Shown: piece by piece, positions 53,850 through 62,853 of the stretch
Layout of the letters: the number at the start of each line of letters is the position of its first letter
How positions within the stretch are numbered: position 1 is the stretch's first letter
Assembly (NCBI RefSeq): GCF_003725795.1
Contig: NZ_RBEE01000011.1
Coordinates: forward strand, 166,511 to 230,510
Direction: 5' to 3'
Source: Pedobacter jejuensis
Lineage (GTDB): Bacteria > Bacteroidota > Bacteroidia > Sphingobacteriales > Sphingobacteriaceae
Length of the DNA stretch: 64,000 bases
Notes under the pieces: generated by a model
Seen by the model: the letters and a program-made list of their open reading frames with translations, nothing else
What the model was told of the DNA's origin: nothing
Database searches by the model: none
Translations under genes and position numbers: made by a program

Positions 53850-54194
53850 TTAAATACCGAAAAAAGATTTAAGAACGGTTGCTACGACCACCAGAAATAT
53901 ACAAGAGCCGAACCATGCGGCAGCCACTTTATTAGTGTCAGGCTCACCTGCATTCCACTTATTGAATACTTTTATTGCCCCAATGATGCCAACTACTGCA
54001 CCAATGGCATACATCAGGTCACAACCGGTATCGAAGTACCCTTTAACCTTGTTAGTGGCTTCTTGTATGCCAGCATTTCCGTCTTGAGCAAATAAGGATA
54101 AGCTGGATAGCATATTGTAAACACAAAGAGTTATAGAAAGTAGCCAGTATTTGGCTAAAAGTTGCTTTTTATGATTATTAGATGAATTGTTCAT
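53850..54194 (-). CDS. traE: Conjugative transposon protein TraE
   Basis: A 114-residue DUF4134 protein with a signal or first helix (WLLSITLCVYNMLSSLSLFAQ) and two further helices (DLMYAIGAVVGIIGAIKVF and GSCIFLVVVATVLKSFFG). It is thought to play the pilin-like VirB2 role. GxxxTNKVAAAWFG is characteristic. It heads the traE-F-G run after a 47-base gap. Confidence 0.9.
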   Translation of the reverse strand: MNNSSNNHKKQLLAKYWLLSITLCVYNMLSSLSLFAQDGNAGIQEATNKVKGYFDTGCDLMYAIGAVVGIIGAIKVFNKWNAGEPDTNKVAAAWFGSCIFLVVVATVLKSFFGI

Positions 54195-54241
54195 GTGTTA
54201 CTTTTTAATGAATAATTGAATAATTACCTGAGAAGGAAAGT

Positions 54242-54781
54242 TTAATCCCAAAGATCTTGTAGTTCCTGAGCCGAGAGATGAAAGGGCGCATGGTCTGTAA
54301 TGTACTCGTTGATACGTTCAATATTAGGATTGGACCCTATCATAGGATATTTGGCACTCACAAGTTTCATTAAACTGAAGAAGTCTTTTTTGTTGCCATC
54401 CTCTTTTGAGAGGATATTAAAGACTGATTTAATCTCCTCCAATACATCAGGAACCAACCCAAATTGCTCTTCCTTTTCATCTTCGCTTACTGCAAACCCA
54501 AATCCGCCCATGCTAACATTAGTCATTCCTTGTGGTAGCTGTGGTTCGCCCATCAATGTTTCTTCGTTTGAATCTTCTATAGGCTCGGTATCGGCGTCCC
54601 ATCGGTGCGGTAATGGTTCAGGATTTTGCTTTTGCCTCCTTCCTCCACTTAAAAACTGCTTCAGTTCTTTCCGGTAAAAAATCAAGACAACACCTACATA
54701 CCAGACGAGGCTAAGTACAAATGCGGCAAGCAGAAATTGCGGCCATGTGAATTGTTGTAACATAAACTTGCTTTTATTCAC
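54242..54781 (-). CDS. Hypothetical membrane protein upstream of traE
   Basis: A 179-residue protein with one N-terminal helix (FLLAAFVLSLVWYVGVVLIFY) and a long acidic cytoplasmic part with ENLEEIKSVFNILSKEDG-like text (actual VLEEIKSVFNILSKEDG). Position matches TraD or an unnamed small gene of Bacteroidota elements. No motif allows a firm name. Confidence 0.65.
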   Translation of the reverse strand: MNKSKFMLQQFTWPQFLLAAFVLSLVWYVGVVLIFYRKELKQFLSGGRRQKQNPEPLPHRWDADTEPIEDSNEETLMGEPQLPQGMTNVSMGGFGFAVSEDEKEEQFGLVPDVLEEIKSVFNILSKEDGNKKDFFSLMKLVSAKYPMIGSNPNIERINEYITDHAPFHLSAQELQDLWD

Positions 54782-54881
54782 GGCACTACATTATGCCGCG
54801 ATTTCAATAGCAAAGGTTCAAAGGCTGCAAATCTTCTTATCCCATATGGGAAAAATACATTTGCAAAACGCTGATTTACAA

Positions 54882-55754
54882 CTATAAATGGTTGCCTTTA
54901 TGAGTTGATTTATTGGGGTCATAAGCATCTTCATCATCCATTCTTTGTAGAATAGCATCACGCATGTGATCTATAAAGTTTGTTTTGCTCAAACGTTTAC
55001 GCTTCTTTAAATCATCGAATCCTTTTTTTGGTACACCTAAATTCACTCCAAAAAATTCTCCCAGATTTTCAAAAAATTCCACTATGCCAATATCACCGTT
55101 ATTTATCTGCTTGTTGAGATGTACACCATGTGCTAATTCAATCAGGTTTACTGTTTCACCTGACCACTTCAATGTTTTTCTGGCTGGACTGCCGGGAAGG
55201 TTTGGTTGTAACTCGTCAAGCTTCATCAGAATGTAATGGTACAAAAGTTCATAAGCTCTAAATCGGGCAAATAGGTAGCCCATTATTGTCGAATGCTCTC
55301 CGCTAAGTTCTGCAAGAACAGGTATCAATACGCTTTGCCTGTTTGTGGTAGATGTAAAGTAGAGGCGATCAAGTTCGGTTCCTTTAAGTTTGAAGTAGCT
55401 ATAGTGAAATTGGTTATGATGAATGTAGTGCCCGATAATATCCATCTGTGTCCGGTAGTATTTTCTAATACTTTTTCGATCACCATCAGGAACTTCCTGC
55501 GTTAGGTTATGTACTTCTGCATGATAAATGTAGAGACACCGAAACTGCGGATAAATTTGTTTGTGGAACTCAACTTCTTCATCAACAGACACAAATGGAT
55601 GTTCTCTTATATACTCTGTGAGAGAAGAGAGGGTATTGCGTATTAGCAATAATTCTTCGGTTAGTTTAAAGTGCGCTAAATGATTTTTTTCAGAAATTGC
55701 CTTCATTCCTTCATTCAGCACTCCGAGCTGTTCGGCACTAAATTCTCGTATCAT
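54882..55754 (-). CDS. rteC: RteC-domain protein
   Basis: A 290-residue soluble protein with RteC features: FHKQIYPQFRCLYIYHAEVHNL, YYRTQMDIIGHYIHHNQFHYSYFKLKGTELDRLYF and KLDELQPNLPG. In the Bacteroides CTnDOT element RteC activates excision genes after tetracycline induction. RteA/RteB and tetQ are not seen in the window, so the input signal may differ. It is the nearest regulator to the tra operon. Confidence 0.82.
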   Translation of the reverse strand: MIREFSAEQLGVLNEGMKAISEKNHLAHFKLTEELLLIRNTLSSLTEYIREHPFVSVDEEVEFHKQIYPQFRCLYIYHAEVHNLTQEVPDGDRKSIRKYYRTQMDIIGHYIHHNQFHYSYFKLKGTELDRLYFTSTTNRQSVLIPVLAELSGEHSTIMGYLFARFRAYELLYHYILMKLDELQPNLPGSPARKTLKWSGETVNLIELAHGVHLNKQINNGDIGIVEFFENLGEFFGVNLGVPKKGFDDLKKRKRLSKTNFIDHMRDAILQRMDDEDAYDPNKSTHKGNHL

Positions 55755-55962
55755 AAATAGGATTATTAAGTAATCCTGCCCCGCCTGTTCACTGGCTTAT
55801 TTATATCACATCGGACAGGTGATAAGTAAGTTTCTTTCCATAGCTACTTTATTATGAGTAAATGTGGATACAAAGTTGTGGCAATATTCATCCTTGTACA
55901 ATACGGATTTAGGCATATTTACACTACGTATTTAGACGGATATTTAAGTTTTTTACGATATT

Positions 55963-56898
55963 TTACAGTCTTCCTGTAAATACGAGCTTGTGGATTAGCT
56001 CAACACGACCTGTGGCACCAGTTTTATGAAATAAGTTTTCAACATGTTTTTTAACGGTTCCTTCTGAAATATGCAAGTTTTCAGCAATGGCTTTGTTTTT
56101 CCATCCCTTTCGAATAAGCTGCACAATTTCAATTTCGCGTTGCGTCAAACCATAACTAATGCAATTTTCTTCTAAATAAGGCGAAGGATGCATACCTACC
56201 ATCTTTAATTGTTGTAACTCCTCGTAATCCCTCCTTGCCAGCTTTATAGAAGTGGAAATAAAGATAATGGTGATAACTAGAAAACCACCATTTGTAAAAA
56301 TCACTTCAATAAATTGTCCGAGATTAAAGTAAGCAATCACGGTCATTGAAACCCAGGGAATCACTGCCAGATAAACAGCGATCATCTCCATGTAATTTGT
56401 CCTGCTCTTGTTATGCTGATATTTTAACCATATTGCCCTTGTTATGGCTCCGAGAAGAATAAGTGAATAGAAAAAGGGAATGATTATACCATATTTAATC
56501 GCAAGATCAAGATTTTCATTAAAAGAATAGACAACTACAAAAAATATCAGGAAGGGAAGTATCAGAAACAGCAATACGCCATATAAAGCATGAAATCTTA
56601 AACGAACAAGATCGAAGCCTTTGTAAAAATAGTAAGGAAAGTAGGAGGCCATAATAAAGCCACTGCCATAGGCAAGAATGTTTTGTACAACAATTGGAAT
56701 GTTAATTTGAGGATCAGGCAAAAGGCCACCGGTTATATTGTAGATTACAAGCAGTAAAAGCAACACAAGATAATACAGGCGTTGCTTATCCTGTGGCCGG
56801 GATAAGTAATAAATAAACTGATAAAAAAACATGACAACTTCAAGCACCGCAAAAACAAAAGTAATTACGAGCATTTCCGACCCGAATACTTTCATCAT
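55963..56898 (-). CDS. 7TM receptor-LuxR membrane transcription regulator
   Basis: A 311-residue one-component regulator. Residues 5-225 have about seven helices (for example VITFVFAVLEVVMFFYQFIYYL and FMASYFPYYFYKG-like segments). A short linker precedes a LuxR HTH domain (about residues 245-311): YGLTQREIEIVQLIRKGWKNKAIAENLHISEGTVKKHVENLFHKTGATGRVELIH. The DNA-binding domain would stay at the membrane. Ligand unknown. The start abuts the GNAT gene stop. Confidence 0.88.
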   Translation of the reverse strand: MMKVFGSEMLVITFVFAVLEVVMFFYQFIYYLSRPQDKQRLYYLVLLLLLVIYNITGGLLPDPQINIPIVVQNILAYGSGFIMASYFPYYFYKGFDLVRLRFHALYGVLLFLILPFLIFFVVVYSFNENLDLAIKYGIIIPFFYSLILLGAITRAIWLKYQHNKSRTNYMEMIAVYLAVIPWVSMTVIAYFNLGQFIEVIFTNGGFLVITIIFISTSIKLARRDYEELQQLKMVGMHPSPYLEENCISYGLTQREIEIVQLIRKGWKNKAIAENLHISEGTVKKHVENLFHKTGATGRVELIHKLVFTGRL

Positions 56899-57481
56899 CT
56901 ACTTTTCTGTTAGTTCCAGTTTTAAGAAATAGAGTTGATAAGATAATTCTAATTCGTTATAAATTTTAAAACCAAATGTCTTATACCAGGGTAGATTTTT
57001 GAGTGTGGAGGTTTCCAAATAAATCGGTTTTGCTTTTCGCCTGCTATCTTCTATGATTTCTTTTAGAAGTTCACTGCCTATTCCGGTATTTTGATTTACA
57101 GGATCGACACCTATAAACCATAAATAAAACATTGTTTCTTTAGGCTGGTATCTTTTTAATGATTGCCTCCCTGTTGATCGTTTTTTTAATGTTCTCTATA
57201 CCAATGCAGGACAAAATCAGGTTAAAATCAAGCATTATAGACTTAATAGTTGTTTTCTTCTTATCTGGATATAGCACCAGTGCACATGCCTTTTTATCAT
57301 CAGATAGAAATATATCTCCAAACAAATGACAAATTTCAAAAGAGTAATCCATCAGAGCTTCAATGCGTTTTAGCTTTTTTTTGTCCTGTTTTACGATATA
57401 ATTCACACTCAAATTATCTTTAAATGAAGTGCTTAATATTTCCACAGCTATTGCTTTATCTTCCGCTCTTGCCTTAATCAT
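56899..57481 (-). pseudogene. GNAT acetyltransferase, frameshifted at an A-run
   Basis: The 5' frame (57140-57481) encodes the N-terminal half (113 residues) and the 3' frame (56899-57132) the C-terminal half with LWFIGVDPVNQNTGIGSELLKEI, the acetyl-CoA-binding motif A. The natural joint IIKRYQPKETMFYLWFIGV is restored if the five A at 57153-57157 (T on the plus strand) are four. So one extra A breaks the gene, or the base run is a sequencing error or slips. The likely parental enzyme is an N-acetyltransferase with unknown substrate. Confidence 0.78.
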
Positions 57482-57511
57482 TGTTTCCTTGATTTAATAC
57501 TATTGATTTAT

Positions 57512-57538
57512 AATATTTGCAATTGAGTTGCAATATTT
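57512..57538. promoter_or_regulatory. Palindromic operator-like site 1
   Basis: AATATTTGCAAT and GTTGCAATATTT are imperfect inverted arms. The site lies 31 bases upstream of the GNAT/LuxR start on the minus strand and resembles the stronger site at 57734-57766. Confidence 0.5.
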
Positions 57539-57733
57539 AAACGTTGTATCCGGCTATATAGTTTACCAACAAGTAAGAATTAGTTATAAAAGATTAAGAC
57601 ATTAAAAAAATGACAATTAAAAAGTCTCTGCAACTTTGCCTGTCCTAACAATGCCAGTATGGGCATTGGTGAACCAAACTCTAACTAACAACCAAATTTA
57701 TTTGTAACAAAAGATATGCGGGCATATCAAAAT

Positions 57734-57766
57734 AATATTATTTGCAACATAGTTGCAGATAATATT
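57734..57766. promoter_or_regulatory. Palindromic operator-like site 2 (strong)
   Basis: Arms AATATTATTTGCAAC and GTTGCAGATAATATT pair with one mismatch over 15 bases around ATA. It lies 23 bases before the COG0523 start codon. The form is that of a Fur/Zur-family operator. The zinc link is inferred from the genes behind it. Confidence 0.7.
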
Positions 57767-57788
57767 AAACTTTCTTATCATTGCATAA

Positions 57789-59069
57789 ATGAATAAAAAC
57801 AATAGACTACCAGTAACTGTACTCAGTGGTTTTTTAGGTGCAGGAAAAACAACTTTATTAAATTATATCCTTCACAACAAGATAAATCTTCGTGTAGCCG
57901 TCATTGTAAATGACATGAGCGAGGTAAATATCGATGCTAAGTTAATCGCTGGGCAGAAAACACTATCCCGCACTGAAGAGAAACTGGTAGAAATGAGCAA
58001 TGGCTGTATATGTTGTACATTAAGGGAGGATCTTATGATCGAAGTTGAGAAATTGGCCAAAGAGAACAGATTTGATTACCTACTCATTGAGAGTACAGGA
58101 ATTTCAGAACCCATCCCAATAGCTCAAACCTTCACTTTTAGTGATGAAAATGCTGGAATTGATCTTAGTCGATTTGCTACACTTGACACTATGGTTACTA
58201 TAGTAGACTGTTATAACTTCATCAATGATTTTGGAAGTGATGAGTTGCTTCTGCACCGAAATCTTACCGTAGATGATGACGATAACCGCACAATTGTAAA
58301 CTTGTTAACAGATCAAATAGAATTTGCCAATGTTATTATTCTGAACAAGACAGATTTGGTTAGCAGCAATGATGTGGGACTGTTAAGTGCCTTAATAAGT
58401 AAGCTAAATCCTGAAGCAAAGCTTATTCAATCTGTTTTTGGTATCGTGCCTCCTGTGGAAATACTTAATACCGGACTTTTTGATTTTGATAAGGCTTCGC
58501 AAGCAGCAGGTTGGATTAAGGAATTGGAGAAAAATCATGTACCTGAAACGGATGAGTACGGAATTAACTCAATGGTCTTTAGGGACAAACTTCCTTTTAA
58601 TCCATATCGGCTAACAAATTACCTACAAAACGATTTCCCCAGTAATATCATAAGATCAAAAGGATTATTCTGGACTGCTGACAAACCTAATGAAGCCATG
58701 AATTTTTCACAGGCTGGTGGCTCTTCCCGTTTGGAAAGCGCGGGTGTTTGGTGGGCAAGTATGTCGTTAAATGAGCGTATGAATTATCAGGACTTTGTAG
58801 AAAACAAAGATTATATTGAAGGCAAATGGGACAAGGAATTTGGGGATCGTTTGAATGAACTAGTCTTTACTGGTCAGGATTTAGATCAGGAGACGATATC
58901 TAAAAGTCTTAAAAGTTGCCTTTTAAACGAATATGAACTTAAAGAATATAAGGCAGGGAAATTTACTGGCTTAACTTTAATTCCAAATAGTCACTATTTG
59001 TCAGTTAGGACAATCGAATTTTCAGGTGGAAAGTTGAAGGATACCTTGATAAAATCTAATACCGCTTGA
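57789..59069 (+). CDS. COG0523 (CobW/ZigA-like) metallochaperone GTPase
   Basis: A 426-residue GTPase with the P-loop [10 protein letters not shown] (residues 13-22), the metal-binding NGCICCT motif near 72-76 and NKTD for guanine specificity. The C-terminal half, with [17 protein letters not shown] and GQDLDQETI, is typical of the ZigA-like group. Such proteins are induced by zinc limitation and may deliver zinc to target enzymes. The operator-like palindrome in front and the receptor behind it fit that view. Its stop codon overlaps the next start (TGATG). Confidence 0.9.
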   Translation: MNKNNRLPVTVLSGFLGAGKTTLLNYILHNKINLRVAVIVNDMSEVNIDAKLIAGQKTLSRTEEKLVEMSNGCICCTLREDLMIEVEKLAKENRFDYLLIESTGISEPIPIAQTFTFSDENAGIDLSRFATLDTMVTIVDCYNFINDFGSDELLLHRNLTVDDDDNRTIVNLLTDQIEFANVIILNKTDLVSSNDVGLLSALISKLNPEAKLIQSVFGIVPPVEILNTGLFDFDKASQAAGWIKELEKNHVPETDEYGINSMVFRDKLPFNPYRLTNYLQNDFPSNIIRSKGLFWTADKPNEAMNFSQAGGSSRLESAGVWWASMSLNERMNYQDFVENKDYIEGKWDKEFGDRLNELVFTGQDLDQETISKSLKSCLLNEYELKEYKAGKFTGLTLIPNSHYLSVRTIEFSGGKLKDTLIKSNTA

Positions 59070-61477
59070 TGAGAATATTGATTCTATTTCTTTTATTAAT
59101 AACAGGCAGCCAATTATGCGCTCAACAAAATTATTCCATTAAGGGTCAGGTCATTGATTCGGTAACTCTTTTGCCTGTTGTATTTGCCACCGTGACTGTG
59201 AAAAATGCAGTAAAAGGTACTGCGGCTAAAATACTATTGACAGATTCGAATGGAGTATTCCAAATTTCGGGATTAGATAACCTTCCCCATTCAATCGCAA
59301 TTGGTGCGATGGGATATAAAAGTAAAACTATATCTGCTAAAATCGATTCTTTACATACCCAGACTAACCTTGGACAGATCGTACTTGCTCCAACAATAAA
59401 CAGTTTAAAAGAGGTGTTAGTGACCGCAAGCAGACCGCTAGTTAGACAAGAAATTGATCGGCTCAGTTATGATGTACAGGCTGATGCAGATAATAAAAGT
59501 CAATCGGTTTTAGAAATCATTAGTAAGGTTCCTATGCTCTCTTTAGATGGAGACGAGAACATCTTGTTAAAGGGAAGCGGAAACTATAAAATTTTTATAA
59601 ATGGGCGTCCTTCTGCATTGGTCGCCCGTAATCCAAAGGAGGCCTTAAAGGCTATGCCTGCAAACTCTGTCCAAAAAATTGAAGTCATTACCACACCTCC
59701 CGCAAAATACGATGCTGAAGGGTTAGCGGGAATCATTAATATCGTGACAAACAAAAGGCTGGTCGATGGCTACAACGGTTCAATAGGCGTGAGTTACAAT
59801 GATATGGTGGGAATGGGGGAAAATGCTACCTTAACATGGAAGAAAGGTAAATTTGGCATAACTTCGAGAGCTTACGTATTTCAGGACTTTAAGCGGTACT
59901 TAGAAACGGAAAGTTCGAGAGATATCTTTCTACCAGCGTTTACCCGACTATTACAACAAGGAACATATTCATATATGGGCGCCTATAGTTCTGAAAATTT
60001 AGAAATTAGTTTTGAGATTGATAGTCTTAATTTAATTACCGCTTCTGGGAGTTTGTTTCAAAGCAGGTATGATGATCAGACTAGCCAGACATCAAGGATG
60101 GTTAATGGCCAAAACGAACTACTCTATAGCTATGACTTGCTAAATATCAATCCGCAGCGAGAAACTGGGGTTGACTTGAATATAAACTATCAACTTGGCT
60201 TTAAACAGCTAAAAAATCAGTTGCTTACCTTTTCATATCAGTTTCAAGATTTCCCCAACCGGCAAAGCGATGAAGTGCAAATCAGTAATCGATACAATTA
60301 TGAACAAAACAGTTACCGACAGGCTAATTCAAATGGAACTCGCGAGCAAACCATTCAAATAGATTACGTTCATCCGGCAAAAATATTTACAATCGAGGTT
60401 GGAGCAAAGGCGATTTTAAGGAATAATTTCAGTGATTACGGTAGGGAAATTTATAACCCAGCTTTAAATGCATATTCAGCAGATGGCTTTACGGACAATT
60501 CTTTTGACTACAGGCAGAGCGTTTATAGCTTATACAACTCGTGGCATTTGAAATTAAAAAAAATTGAGGTAAAGGCTGGTTTTAGATTAGAAAACACTCG
60601 ACTAAATGCCGACTTCAGTACACAAAAATCTTTTTTAAAAGAAAGTTATACAAATTATATACCTGTTATTTCTATTCAGCGAAAGCTTGAACAAGGCGCT
60701 ATAAACTTAGGTTACACGCAAAGGATTTCGAGACCAGGAATTTACCAGCTTAACCCGTTCATAGACAAATCTGATCCGCAATTTATAACTACCGGAAATC
60801 CTGAGTTGAAACCGGTGCTTAACCATAATTTTGAACTTGCCTACAATATTTTCGGTAAAGGAAATTACAACCTGGCTTTAAGCTATTCTTTTGCCAATAG
60901 TAATATCCAACAGGTTACCTCCCTACTAGAGGGAGCTTCATACACTACCTATGAAAATATCGGTGAAAATAAAACCACAGGCATGAACATTAGTACAAGC
61001 TATCCGTTTTCAAAAAGTTTCACTGGAAGTATCAACAGTGCATTAGGTTACGTTTGGATGAAAGGGAGTTTTAATAAAAAAATTTATGAAAACGATGGTC
61101 TACAGGGTTCAGCTTATGCCAGCCTTAATTATAAGATCAATACTAACTGGAGACTTGGAACATTTGTAAGCTTTGTCAGTGCAAGTCCAATGCTACAAGG
61201 GCGAAGAAATGCTATAATCAATAATAGTTTCCGTTTAACGAAAGATCTATTGAAGAAAAAATTAACTGCCTCTTTTTCTGTTGTTAATCCTTATCAAAAA
61301 TACTGGTACGTAAAAACGAAGATAATCACAGCAGACTTTGAACAACAGGTATCAGGGCAGAAGATTTACCGGACATTTGGATTGAGCTTAAATTATAATT
61401 TCGGGGCGTTGAAATCCGAAATTAAAAAAAACCAAAGAAGTATTAATAATGATGATGTGGGCGGCAAAGTCAAATAA
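59069..61477 (+). CDS. TonB-dependent receptor-like outer-membrane protein
   Basis: An 802-residue outer-membrane protein. A signal peptide (residues 1-19, ending CAQ) is followed by a carboxypeptidase-regulatory-like beta domain (VIDSVTLLPVVFATVTVKNA), a plug-like domain (QSVLEIISKVPMLSLDG, then NPKEALKAMPANSVQKIEVITTPPAKYDAEGLAGIINI) and a long beta-barrel ending SLNYNFGAL. The barrel matches the outer-membrane-beta-barrel family-3 group. I prefer ATG at 59069 over TTG at 59066. In context it may import a chelated metal, but the ligand is not shown. Confidence 0.88.
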   Translation: MRILILFLLLITGSQLCAQQNYSIKGQVIDSVTLLPVVFATVTVKNAVKGTAAKILLTDSNGVFQISGLDNLPHSIAIGAMGYKSKTISAKIDSLHTQTNLGQIVLAPTINSLKEVLVTASRPLVRQEIDRLSYDVQADADNKSQSVLEIISKVPMLSLDGDENILLKGSGNYKIFINGRPSALVARNPKEALKAMPANSVQKIEVITTPPAKYDAEGLAGIINIVTNKRLVDGYNGSIGVSYNDMVGMGENATLTWKKGKFGITSRAYVFQDFKRYLETESSRDIFLPAFTRLLQQGTYSYMGAYSSENLEISFEIDSLNLITASGSLFQSRYDDQTSQTSRMVNGQNELLYSYDLLNINPQRETGVDLNINYQLGFKQLKNQLLTFSYQFQDFPNRQSDEVQISNRYNYEQNSYRQANSNGTREQTIQIDYVHPAKIFTIEVGAKAILRNNFSDYGREIYNPALNAYSADGFTDNSFDYRQSVYSLYNSWHLKLKKIEVKAGFRLENTRLNADFSTQKSFLKESYTNYIPVISIQRKLEQGAINLGYTQRISRPGIYQLNPFIDKSDPQFITTGNPELKPVLNHNFELAYNIFGKGNYNLALSYSFANSNIQQVTSLLEGASYTTYENIGENKTTGMNISTSYPFSKSFTGSINSALGYVWMKGSFNKKIYENDGLQGSAYASLNYKINTNWRLGTFVSFVSASPMLQGRRNAIINNSFRLTKDLLKKKLTASFSVVNPYQKYWYVKTKIITADFEQQVSGQKIYRTFGLSLNYNFGALKSEIKKNQRSINNDDVGGKVK

Positions 61478-61522
61478 GGGTATTACAACAGAGTAAAAAA
61501 AATATTACAATTATTTAAATAA

Positions 61523-61549
61523 ATTATTTGCAACTTTGATGCAATAATG
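61523..61549. promoter_or_regulatory. Palindromic operator-like site 3
   Basis: ATTATTTGCAAC, TTT, GATGCAATAAT. The left arm is identical to that of site 2. The site overlaps the first possible ATG of the following gene, which supports a later start and repression of transcription here. Confidence 0.55.
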
Positions 61550-61582
61550 AAAGACAAGGGTAAAACAGGTCTAAAGTTAAAA

Positions 61583-61918
61583 ATGCGATTGTCGGCAGTC
61601 ATCCTACTGATCGTATTTTTGATGATTCCTGTTATTCAGGCAGTACATCATCATCCCGACCAAGTTTCCTCAAGTTCGGCTTACTCGAATAGCTTTAAAG
61701 TTTTTCATGTAAAATGTGCTGTTTGCGACTATCTGGCTCATCAAGAGTTAAAATACAGAACGTCCAATTTTGTTGAAGTTATTGTGCCTGTAGGATTGCA
61801 GCTGCCAAAACTTTCGGTAATAACTATTATAGGATACATACCATTCACAATTCTTTTTCCAAAAGCTAATAGCCCCCCAAATCCAAGTTTCCCTGTAGAT
61901 GCACGGTGTGCATCCTAA
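61583..61918 (+). CDS. Small exported His/Cys protein, unknown
   Basis: A protein of 111 residues if ATG 61583 is used (123 from 61547, where the operator overlaps the start). It has a signal-like helix (LSAVILLIVFLMIPVIQA), HHHPDQ just after it, and CAVCDYLAHQELKY, where two cysteines and several histidines could bind a metal. No family is recognised. Context with COG0523 and ABC transport suggests metal handling, by inference only. Confidence 0.6.
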   Translation: MRLSAVILLIVFLMIPVIQAVHHHPDQVSSSSAYSNSFKVFHVKCAVCDYLAHQELKYRTSNFVEVIVPVGLQLPKLSVITIIGYIPFTILFPKANSPPNPSFPVDARCAS

Positions 61919-62156
61919 ATTAATTTTCTGATAATTTTTAATGAGAGTTTGACATCCCTGAATATTTAGGAAATAAAACCCTGCGTTAAAAAATATGGAC
62001 CGACCGTTGCAACGAATTTGTAACACGGTATGTGCCATTGCTGGAAAATGTCAATCATCCCAAAGCCCCCAATATTTATCACCTAACATATGTCCTATGG
62101 CAAATTTTAGCTGATCTAGATGATTCGGGTGTTCAAATAATTTAATCTTACACGCA
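61919..62156. other. Intergenic 238 bases with a possible gene remnant
   Basis: From 61990 to 62149 one frame stays open for about 50 codons without ATG and ends VLWQILADLDDSGVQII then TAA. It reads more like protein than the surrounding noise. It may be the tail of a decayed gene, or use GTG at 62031. Nothing else is visible. Confidence 0.35.
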
Positions 62157-62852
62157 ATGTTACAAGCGATCGGGCTTACTAAAAAATATCAAGGCAATGT
62201 TGCCCTAAATAATTTAAATCTTACGATAGAGCCTGGTGAAATATATTGCTTACTGGGCCAGAATGGGGCAGGTAAAACTACAGTCATTAATCTTTTTCTT
62301 GGGTTCGCTGAAGCAACATCAGGAGAGGCAAGAGTTAACGGACTTGTTGTAAAACCAGGCGACCCTGATGTTAAAAAATTTCTTGCTTACATACCTGAGG
62401 TAGTGATGCTTTACGAAAAATTAAACAGTTTAGAAAACCTTGATTTTTTTAGCAAAATAGCTGGCTTCAACTACTCCACAAAAGAACTTCAGGAATTCTT
62501 GATTCAGGTCGGTCTCCAGCCTGACGCGTTTTATAAACCTCTTGGTAACTATTCAAAAGGCATGCGCCAGAAAGTTGGGATTGCCATTGCTCTTGCCAAG
62601 AATGCAGATGTATTGTTGATGGATGAGCCGACATCTGGACTAGATCCAAAAGCAACTAACGAATTTTCTGACTTAGTTATAAGACTTGGAAAGCAGGGAA
62701 AGATTATACTTATGGCCACACACGATCTTTTTAACGCAGTAAACGTAGGCACTAAGATCGGCATAATGCGCCATGGGATACTGGTTCATGAAGTATTAGC
62801 ATCTGAAATAAATGCAAGTGATCTCCAAAAATTATATCTAGAAACAATTTAA
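62157..62852 (+). CDS. ABC transporter ATP-binding protein
   Basis: A 231-residue ATPase with Walker A LLGQNGAGKTT (residues about 33-43), the signature YSKGMRQKVGIAIAL, and Walker B VLLMDEPTSGLDP, then HDL. It is the ABC-2-type export or NosF-like kind. The DUF3526 permease starts one base after its stop, so the pair forms a transporter. Coupling to the preceding receptor is likely by order. Confidence 0.92.
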   Translation: MLQAIGLTKKYQGNVALNNLNLTIEPGEIYCLLGQNGAGKTTVINLFLGFAEATSGEARVNGLVVKPGDPDVKKFLAYIPEVVMLYEKLNSLENLDFFSKIAGFNYSTKELQEFLIQVGLQPDAFYKPLGNYSKGMRQKVGIAIALAKNADVLLMDEPTSGLDPKATNEFSDLVIRLGKQGKIILMATHDLFNAVNVGTKIGIMRHGILVHEVLASEINASDLQKLYLETI

Positions 62853-62853
62853 C

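Larger units (their letters stand above)
57482..57788. other. Divergent regulatory region, 307 bases
   Basis: Between the GNAT/LuxR unit and the COG0523 gene. It contains two TTGCAAC-type palindromes (57512-57538 and 57734-57766), a GATATGC-GG-GCATATC foldback at 57713-57728, and CAATGCC/GGCATTG arms at 57649-57668 after a 12-codon frame that starts at 57610. Two operators for divergent units look likely. Confidence 0.6.

Noticed and set aside
57610..57668. 12-codon frame plus CAATGCC hairpin as an attenuator
   Set aside because: No run of regulatory codons and no T-run after the hairpin; too little to support attenuation.
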